64,000 nt of DNA from Bradyrhizobium sp. LMTR 3 (GTDB lineage Bacteria > Pseudomonadota > Alphaproteobacteria > Rhizobiales > Xanthobacteraceae), in assembly GCF_001693485.1 (NCBI RefSeq), contig NZ_MAXC01000014.1:28686-92685 (forward strand), read 5' to 3'. Positions 36,516-44,300 of this stretch are shown here, one piece after another. Each line of letters begins with the position of its first letter. The first letter of the stretch is position 1. The translations under genes and the position numbers were made by a program. The notes under the pieces were generated by a model. It searched no databases, was not told the DNA's origin, and saw only the letters and a list, made by a program, of their open reading frames with translations.

Positions 36516-37361
36516 TTATGGGGCGAAAGCGCCCCGGGCAACCCTTTTGAGGCGCCCGGACGAGGGCCCGGCAAGGGACACGATGCTGCCGTCGCGCTGG
36601 ATCGCAAATCCGAGCCGGCGGGCGGCAAACCAGTATCGCACGAACATCGCGCCGACGATGCCGATCAGGGCCCCGGCAACCACGTCACTCGGATGGTGGG
36701 CGACCAGCACCAGACGGGTCGCCGCAATGATGAGGGCATAGACGGCCATCGCAAAGCGAGCCTTCGGCCAGATGACCGACACGGCGAAAGCGAGTGCAAA
36801 GGCGGTCGTGGCATGGCCGGAAGGAAAGCTGAAATAAGCGGGGTTGCCCGCAAAGTGCGAGAAGTGGAAAGCGTTGGCCTCGCCACCGACAAACGGCCGG
36901 CCGCGGCCGATGCTGTATTTCAGCACCTCTGTGACCAGACTGGACACGGCGACGGCGCAGAAGATGAACTGCAGCCGTGTTCCGAGACCGAGCAGCAGTG
37001 ACCGTCTGATGCCATGCAGGGCCGGTGCGGCGATCGCGACCGCGATCAGCAATCCTGCCAGCCCCGCCAACACATATTCGTCCTTGCCGAAATCGGTGAG
37101 GATGCGGACCCACCACAGCGAGGGCGTACCGCGCTTTGGCATCTGGGCGATTTCCCACGCGTCGATCGCATACATCAGCACCACGATCGCTGCGCCGAGA
37201 CCTGCCGAGATCCACAAGGCGTGACGCGCAGCGCGGCGACCGGCCTCGGCCCGTCGCGAATGCGACGGCGACCGCACGAGCTGCGCCAAAGACAGCCACG
37301 CCAGCGTGGCGAAACGCGCAAGATAGTTTGTGGAATCGTCGACAGAACGGCTCGCGGCCAT
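36516..37361 (-). CDS. PAP2-family membrane phosphatase
   Basis: 281-residue integral membrane phosphatase, with six predicted helices and the complete three-part PAP2 site: KYSIGRGRP, the PSGHATTAFA histidine motif and RLVLVAHHPSDVVAGA. Family members remove phosphate from lipid phosphates; LpxE and LpxF of rhizobia belong here and take phosphate off lipid A, while others act on undecaprenyl-pyrophosphate. It lies one base after the ArnT-like stop and before the glycosyltransferase, so a lipid A or polyprenyl carrier substrate is likely. Confidence 0.82.
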   Translation of the reverse strand: MAASRSVDDSTNYLARFATLAWLSLAQLVRSPSHSRRAEAGRRAARHALWISAGLGAAIVVLMYAIDAWEIAQMPKRGTPSLWWVRILTDFGKDEYVLAGLAGLLIAVAIAAPALHGIRRSLLLGLGTRLQFIFCAVAVSSLVTEVLKYSIGRGRPFVGGEANAFHFSHFAGNPAYFSFPSGHATTAFALAFAVSVIWPKARFAMAVYALIIAATRLVLVAHHPSDVVAGALIGIVGAMFVRYWFAARRLGFAIQRDGSIVSLAGPSSGRLKRVARGAFAP

Positions 37362-37362
37362 C

Positions 37363-39105
37363 TTACTCCGTGCCTTCCGAGCGGAAGATCGCGATCGAGA
37401 TCGCCTTGCCCTGCGAAATGTTATAGCCCTCGATCCGCTTCGCTACATTATAGCGCAGCCCGATTGCTTCAGCGCGTTGGACGAAGGCGCGCTCCGTGCG
37501 CGATTCCACCAGCGCGAAGCGGCAACTGCCCTGCCCGAGGAAATCGGCCGCGCCGGATCCGTCGGTGAGCAGTGTGCCGGTACCCGTCATGAAGACAAGG
37601 CTCGGCTCGTGAAAGCCCGCGGCCGCCGCCTTTGGCCCGACGCAGACCACGTTGCGAAGCGCGCGCGCGATCTCGGCGCTTGGAAACATTGCAGTCAGCG
37701 ACGGCATGACAATGCCGTAGATTCCGACCGCCAGAAACATCGCCGCGACCACGGCATTCAACAGCGAGCGCTCGGCGCGGCTGTCCTCGAACATCCACCA
37801 CGCGATCAGGCCGAAAATCATCGCCGCCGCCAGGAAGGGCCAGGCCGGAAATGCCGGGTAATGCGTCAGCTTGATGGCGCCGATGACGGCGATCACGGAT
37901 GCCCCGGCCGGAATGACAAACCACCAGGCCGCACCGCGCATCAGCCAGGAGCGCGACAGCACGCGGCGCTCCAGCGCGCCGGCGGTGAGGATCGCAATCG
38001 CCGGGTAGAGCGGCAGCACGTAATGCGGCAGCTTGGTCAGCACCAGTTCGAACACGATCCATGACGGAACCAGCCACGCCAGAAGATATTGCGCGCCGGG
38101 CTCCCGCCGCGCGCGCCATACCGCCGGAGCCGCCATTCCCGCCAGCGCCGCGCCCGGCCAGAACGTGACCCAGAACAGCAGCAGATAGAGGCCGGGCGGC
38201 GCGCCATGGGACTCCTGCGCACCGAGCTTGCTCAGCATGTCGCCGCCGAGCGAATTGGAGAAGAATGCCTCGCCCGCGCGCCAGAAGATCGCAACGAACC
38301 AGGGCAGGACCAGCACCAGCGTCCACATCAGCCCCCAGACCGGGCGCAGCCGCCAAAGCCATGCCGCCGAGCGGTCGAGGATCGCGAGCGCCAGGATGGT
38401 CAGCCCGACGAACATCAGGATCAGCGGCCCCTTGAGCAGGATGCCGCCGGCCAGCGCCGTCCAGAAGATCGCCGGCGGGGCCCAGGGCGGACGCGCCGGA
38501 TCCTCGCCACGCTGCCAGGACAGATACACCCGCGCCATTGCCCCCATCGCGGCGACAACGGTCAACAGCAGCATCGCGTCGGTTTTGGCCAGCCTTGCTT
38601 CGGCGCCGAGCAGGACGGAACTGCACATCATCAGTGCTGCCAGCGCAGCCCCGCGCCGCGTGATAAAGGCGAGCGCCGCCCAATAGGTCAGGAGAACCGC
38701 ACCGATAGCCCCGATCAGGGAGGGAATCCGGTAAAGCCAAATGCGCAACTGCGCGCGCGGCAGGCCGAGTGATGAGGCGGTTTCGACCACCGCGGCCTGC
38801 AGCCAGTAGATGCCGACCGGCTTCTTGTAGCGGACGTCGTCCTGGAAGCGGATGTCGACGAAATCGCCGCTTTCGACCATCTGCTTGGTCGCCTGCGCAA
38901 AGCGCGCCTCGTCGCGGTCGATTGCCGGAATGTTGAAGAATCCGGGCAGGAAAAGCACGATGCCGCAGAGCACCAGAAACACGATGGCGCGAAAATGATT
39001 GGCCGTCGCGAAGTCGAACACAACGGCCAGCCTGCGCCCGGAATGCGCAGGTTTTACAGGCTGTTGGCCCGCTCCAAAGCGTGGGGGGTGCAAGGTTTCC
39101 ACCAT
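37363..39105 (-). CDS. ArnT-like polyprenyl-phosphate-sugar transferase
   Basis: GT83/PMT-type integral membrane glycosyltransferase, 580 residues with 12 or so helices. It has the first-loop acidic motif PAIDRDEARFAQAT and KPVGIYWLQAA, and the late LPHYVLPLYPAIAILTAG motif, all diagnostic of the ArnT/RgtA-D superfamily. Members move a sugar from a polyprenyl phosphate carrier to lipid A or LPS core in the periplasm. It is the first gene of the cluster with PAP2, DPM1-like and LABN proteins, which would provide phosphate removal and the lipid-linked sugar donor. Confidence 0.87.
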   Translation of the reverse strand: MVETLHPPRFGAGQQPVKPAHSGRRLAVVFDFATANHFRAIVFLVLCGIVLFLPGFFNIPAIDRDEARFAQATKQMVESGDFVDIRFQDDVRYKKPVGIYWLQAAVVETASSLGLPRAQLRIWLYRIPSLIGAIGAVLLTYWAALAFITRRGAALAALMMCSSVLLGAEARLAKTDAMLLLTVVAAMGAMARVYLSWQRGEDPARPPWAPPAIFWTALAGGILLKGPLILMFVGLTILALAILDRSAAWLWRLRPVWGLMWTLVLVLPWFVAIFWRAGEAFFSNSLGGDMLSKLGAQESHGAPPGLYLLLFWVTFWPGAALAGMAAPAVWRARREPGAQYLLAWLVPSWIVFELVLTKLPHYVLPLYPAIAILTAGALERRVLSRSWLMRGAAWWFVIPAGASVIAVIGAIKLTHYPAFPAWPFLAAAMIFGLIAWWMFEDSRAERSLLNAVVAAMFLAVGIYGIVMPSLTAMFPSAEIARALRNVVCVGPKAAAAGFHEPSLVFMTGTGTLLTDGSGAADFLGQGSCRFALVESRTERAFVQRAEAIGLRYNVAKRIEGYNISQGKAISIAIFRSEGTE

Positions 39106-39182
39106 GCCGTTCGCATACGATGAAACCGCACTGCAAACAACACCGCAAAACCCCTAAGTCGTGGTCATCAGAGCGTTTTTCC

Positions 39183-41354
39183 TTACTGTACCCGGATCAC
39201 CACGGTATCGGCCGCGCCGGTCGCGTCGATCACGGTCAGCCGGGCAAAGCCCGGTCCGGGCGGGTCGACCAGGCGCTGGCGACGGCTGTCGATCTCGCCG
39301 ACCGAGGCGCCGTTCATCATGATGGTCAGCGGCAACACGCCGCCGGCAACCTTGACCGGCATCGCGGCGGCCTGCCCGTCGCTTGAACGGTCGACGTCGA
39401 TGCGCGAACCGTTCAGGGGAAACTGGATGCGCGGGGTGGAATCGCTGCCGGTCCGGATCAGTTCGCCGACGGGACGGAACCGCCGCAGCGGCAATGGCAG
39501 TTTGGCGTTGCTGGCGATCAGCGCTCCCTTTGGCGGCTTCGGCAGCGCCGCCGGGATTTTTCCGGTGCGCGCAAAAGCGTCGAACAGGATCGGCGCGGCG
39601 GCGGTGCGGCCGATCAGGCCCGGCACCGGCGCGCCGTCGGGACGCCCAACCCACACGCCGATCGTGATGCGGCCATCGAAACCGACCGACCACGCGTCGC
39701 GATAGCCGTAGCTGGTGCCGGTCTTGAACGCGATCTTGTTATGCACGCCGTTTTCCGGCGGCGGCGTGCCAAGCAGCACGTTGCCGACCTGCCAGGCGGC
39801 GGCCTGGTCCATCAGCCGCAACGGCTCGCGCTCGGAGTTATCTTTTTCTTGGGCGAGCATGATCTCGCGCAGCGGCCGCGCCGTGCCCAACCGCGCCAGC
39901 CCGGCATAGAGCTGCGCCAGGTCCTGCAAGGTGACGCCGACGCCGCCCAGGCCCATCGCAAGGCCCGGCGCCTCGTCCTTCGGCAGCACGAGGTTGCCGC
40001 CTGCCTGTTTCAGCCGCGACGACAGCCGGCTGGAGCCGACGCGGTCGAGCAGCGCGATCGCCGGCACGTTCAGCGAGAGTTGCAACGCCTTACGCACCGG
40101 CACGGTGCCCTGGAACATCATGTCGAAATTTTCCGGCGCATAGGAGCCGAAGCGGATCGGGCGGTCGTCGATCAGGCTCTCGGGGTGCACAAAGCCATCC
40201 TCGAAGGCGAGCCCGTAGATGAACGGTTTTAGCGTCGATCCGGGCGAGCGCACGGCGCGGGTCATATCGACCTGGCCAGCGCGGCGCTCGTCGAAATAAT
40301 CCGCCGAGCCCACGCGCGCCAGCACGTCGCCCGTTTCGTTGTCGACCGCGATGATGGCGACTGAAATATTCGGCCCCTGCGTCACGGCACGGTCGCGCGC
40401 CAAGGCTTCCAGCGTTTTCTGCAAGCCGGAATCCAGCGTGAGCTTGATCAGCGGCGCATCTTTCACCGTCGCCATCGCGGCATCGGAGGAATGCGGCGCC
40501 AGGATCGGCATCGGCTTGCGCAGCCGCGGCACCGCCACCGCCTTGGCCTGCGCCGCGTCCTGTTGCGACACCACGCCATCCTCGACCATCCGTGCCAGCA
40601 CGCGGTCCCGCGCGACGTGGGCGGCTTCCGGATGACGGTCGAGCCGGCGGCGTTCCGGCGATTGCGGCAGCGCGACCAGCAATGCGGCTTCAGCGAGTGA
40701 AAGCCGCTTCGGCTCCTTGCCGAAATAGGCAATGGATGCGGCGCGGATACCTTCGAGATTGCCGCCGAACGGCGCCAGCGCCAGATAGAGATCGAGGATT
40801 TCGTCCTTGCTCAGTTGCCGCTCGAGCTGGACCGCGCGCACCATCTGGCGCAGCTTTGCGTAGACCGAGCGCTCGCGCCGCGGCTCCATCAGCCGCGCGA
40901 GCTGCATCGTAATCGTCGAGCCGCCGGAGACGATGTGGCCGCTTGTAGCGAGTTGCAGCGCGGCGCGTCCCAGCGCCAGCGGATCGACGCCGCCATGCGA
41001 CCAGAACCGGCGGTCTTCATACGCGAGTAGCACCTTCAGATAGCCGGGATCGACCGCGGTCTTTGCCTCCACCGACAGCCGCCAGCGTCCATCGGCCATC
41101 GCATAGGCGCGCAATAGCTTGCCGTTGCGATCGACGATGGTGGTGGAGACTTTGCGCGCCTCTTCCAGCGGCAGTGGCCCCAGTGAGTAGACCCAACCCG
41201 CGAAGGCGGTCGTGATGACGACGAGGATAAAGGCCAGCGTTACGGCGATCCGAAAAAAGCGGCGAGGCCCAATACCACCGTCATGGCCGGGCTTGCCCGG
41301 GCATGACGATTGAGATTGTGGTGACACCACGTCGCTCATCCCACCATCGCTCAT
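39183..41354 (-). CDS. pbpC: penicillin-binding protein 1C
   Basis: Bifunctional peptidoglycan synthase, 723 residues. One N-terminal membrane anchor (about 33-55) precedes the transglycosylase domain (LLAYEDRRFWSHGGVDP, GGSTITMQLARL) and the transpeptidase domain with the serine motif SPGSTLKP, SLN and KTGTSYG; a C-terminal BiPBP_C domain ends the protein. The first 30 codons include an intergenic-type palindromic repeat that is translated as SCPGKPGHDGG. The ATG overlaps the alpha-2-macroglobulin stop by four bases, the same pairing as pbpC-yfhM of E. coli but with the A2M gene first. Confidence 0.93.
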   Translation of the reverse strand: MSDGGMSDVVSPQSQSSCPGKPGHDGGIGPRRFFRIAVTLAFILVVITTAFAGWVYSLGPLPLEEARKVSTTIVDRNGKLLRAYAMADGRWRLSVEAKTAVDPGYLKVLLAYEDRRFWSHGGVDPLALGRAALQLATSGHIVSGGSTITMQLARLMEPRRERSVYAKLRQMVRAVQLERQLSKDEILDLYLALAPFGGNLEGIRAASIAYFGKEPKRLSLAEAALLVALPQSPERRRLDRHPEAAHVARDRVLARMVEDGVVSQQDAAQAKAVAVPRLRKPMPILAPHSSDAAMATVKDAPLIKLTLDSGLQKTLEALARDRAVTQGPNISVAIIAVDNETGDVLARVGSADYFDERRAGQVDMTRAVRSPGSTLKPFIYGLAFEDGFVHPESLIDDRPIRFGSYAPENFDMMFQGTVPVRKALQLSLNVPAIALLDRVGSSRLSSRLKQAGGNLVLPKDEAPGLAMGLGGVGVTLQDLAQLYAGLARLGTARPLREIMLAQEKDNSEREPLRLMDQAAAWQVGNVLLGTPPPENGVHNKIAFKTGTSYGYRDAWSVGFDGRITIGVWVGRPDGAPVPGLIGRTAAAPILFDAFARTGKIPAALPKPPKGALIASNAKLPLPLRRFRPVGELIRTGSDSTPRIQFPLNGSRIDVDRSSDGQAAAMPVKVAGGVLPLTIMMNGASVGEIDSRRQRLVDPPGPGFARLTVIDATGAADTVVIRVQ
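41279..41308. repeat. palindromic repeat embedded in the pbpC 5' coding region
   Basis: CGTCATG at 41279 and CATGACG at 41302 flank a GCCGGGC/GCCCGGG core, forming a strong hairpin. This is the Rhizobiales intergenic repeat word CGTCATGGCCGGGC. It is read in frame as SCPGKPGHDGG in a disordered N-terminal stretch ahead of the PBP1C anchor, so it does not interrupt a domain. Confidence 0.7.
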
Positions 41355-44300
41355 TTCGCTGGACGCACTTCAACCGAGCCGGTACCGGTACGGCCGTAGC
41401 GCGAGGGGTTGTACATGTCCTCGACATAGGCCTGCGGCAGCACGTATTTGCCGGGCGAGACCGCGCGCACGATGTAGGCCACCGTAAACACCGACTGGTC
41501 GTCGCTGGCGCGCTCGATCGCCGCGGTGAAGCGGTCGTCTCGGAACTCCGTATGTTCCGGCTCCTCGCCGTCCTCGATCCAGTCCAGCGTGCCGCTATCA
41601 CCTGACGACACCAGACGCGGGTTGTCGATCTCGAGACCGGCCGGCAGATAATCGGCCACCATGATATGTCCGCGTTCCGGCTTGGCCTCGGTGATCTTCA
41701 ACACCACCGCGAAGCGATCGTTCTGCTTGGCCTTGGCGACGTCGGCGGGCTTGCCGTCGAGCGTGAAATAGCTGCGCTCGATCTTGAAGCCGTTGGAAGC
41801 CGCGGGCTCCGGCGTAACCGGCGAGCCCGAGACCGAGACCACCGCCTGCACCGGCGCATCGCCGGTGTTGGTGATCTTGACCGGCTTGCCGGCCACCGCC
41901 TCGGCCTTGTAGCTGCGATAGACGGCGGCCTTGACCGGCGATCCATCGATATCGAGCGCCAGCGTTTCCTTCGACAGCGCCCGCGCGGCCAGCACCATCC
42001 AAGCATTCTCCTGCGTGGAGGTGTAGGGCGTAAGCCCCCGCGCCGCTTCGACCCGCTGAACGGCCTGCGTCAGTGTCGCCCGCGGCGCGTTGCCTTCGCT
42101 GGCGAGCGAGACCAGCGCCGCCGCGTCGCGCAGCGCCGAGCCGTAATCGACGCGGCCGAACTCGAACACGGGCTTTGGCGCCAGCGCTTCAACCGCTGCC
42201 GTATAGGCCCGCTCCGCGCGCGTCCGGTCGCCGACCAGCGCCAGCGCCGCCGCAAGCTGCGACTTCGCGATTGGGGTCGCGAGATTGCTCAGCTTGGTGT
42301 CGGCGAGATAGCGAAGGTCGCCTATCGGCGCTGCGCCATTGCGGGCGAGCACGTAGAGGCCGTAGGCCAGATCGCGGCCGCCGTCCTTTTCCGGCTCGTT
42401 GGCATTGACCACCGAGTTGCGGATGCGGTCGAGTGCGTTCTTGAACAGCACGTCCGGCACAGCAAAGCCCTTTTCGCGGGCTCGCGTCAGGAAGTCCGTC
42501 ACATAGGCATCGAGCCAGGCGTCTTCGCCGCCGGCCGACCACAGGCCGAACGAGCCGTTCGAGCCCTGCCGCGCCAGCAGCCGTTCGATGGCGTCCTTGA
42601 TGCGCTGGTCGACGGCGGTATCCATCGCCAGATGCGCGCCGGCCGCGAGATCATTGACATAGAGCAGCGGCATCGCGCGGCTGGTGATCTGCTCTGAGCA
42701 GCCGTGCGGATAACGATCCAGCGCCTTCAAAATGGTCGCCGCATCGAGTGCGGTCGAGAGGCTGACCGACAGCGAGACGCTGCCGGTGCCGGACACCAGG
42801 TCGGAGAACATGTCCGGGGTCAGCGTCAGGCTCTCGCCTTTCGCCAATGTCCGGATCGAGCGCCGCGCCAGCACCTGCGTCGCCGCCTTGACGTCGAGCG
42901 CATAATGCCGCGCCAGCGTCAGGCCGTTCGGGCCCTTGATGTCGACGTCGAGATTGGCGGCGCCGGCGCCGCCGGCATCGAGCGCCAGCGACATCGAGGT
43001 CCGCTGCTTGGCCGCGAGTTTGACCGTCGTGGTCGGATTACCCGTCACCTTCACGGGTCCCGACGTCTTCACGCTGATGCTGTAGTCGCCGGGCGCGCCT
43101 TCGACATTGTCGAGGTCGAAACTCATGGTGCCCTTGTCACCATTGAGCAGGAAGCGCGGCAGCGTCGCCGTCAGCACCACGGGATCGCGCACCGTGACAT
43201 CGATGGTGGCACGGCCGAGCTTGGTCGCGTTCCACGCCACCGCCATCACCCGCGCGGTGCCGGCGAATTCCGGAATGTCGAAACTGATCTCGGCGGTGCC
43301 GTCGGCGCCAACCGTGACGATGCCCGAATAGAGCGCGAGCGGCTTCTGCGTGGGCGGCGAGCCCTGCATCTCGGCGCCGGCGGAATCGCCGCCGGTCCTG
43401 ATCTGGCCGCGCGTGCCCTGCATGCCGTCGATCAACTGGCCGTAGAGGTCACGGATTTCGGCCGTCAGGCGGCGCTGGCCGAGATAATAGTCATCGGGTG
43501 CCGGCGGCTTGTAGTTGGTCAGATTGAGAATGCCGACATCGACCGCGGCGACGACGACCTTGGCGTCCTCGCCGGGATTGAGCCCGCCGAGCTTGACCGG
43601 AATCTTCAAGCTGGTGCCGGGCCGAACCAGCGGCGGCGGCGACAGCGTGACTTGGAGCGTACGCGCCTTCTTGTCGATCCCAAACCATTTTAGCCCGATT
43701 GCCCGTCCGGGCATCCGCAACGCCGCCGCGTCCAGCGGTCGCCGCAGCGTCGCCAGCACGTAGGCGCCGGTGCCCCAGTCCTTGCCGACGGTCAATTTGA
43801 CCTGCTGGGTGCCTTCCTTGACGTCGACGGTCTGGGTCGTCAGCAGGCGGTCACCGAGCACGTTGACCGTGAGCTTGCCGGCGGTGCGGGCACTGACCGA
43901 CACCACCATGGTGTCGCCGGAGGCGTATTCCGGCTTGTCGATCGAGGTCTCCAACAAATCAGGCGTATCGGCGCTACTGTCGGAATACCAGCCGACGTCG
44001 AATTGCACCGAGGTGATCGGGCCATCCGTCTCGTTCGATTTGACGTCGAGGCGATAGCGGCCGGGCTCCGGCGCGACCGACACCCGCGCCGCCTTGTCTG
44101 ATGTCAGCGTCAGGTCGCCGTCGGCAACGCGCTTGGTGGATTTGACCGGCTCATATTCCCAGGACGAATGCTGCCGATACCACTGATAGCGCGACTCCAT
44201 CTTCAGGAGTTCGTAGCGCAGACCATCGCGCGATAGTTGCTTGCCGTCCGGGCTGACGAACACCACGTCGAACTCGGCCTTGTCGCCTTCAGCGACGCTC

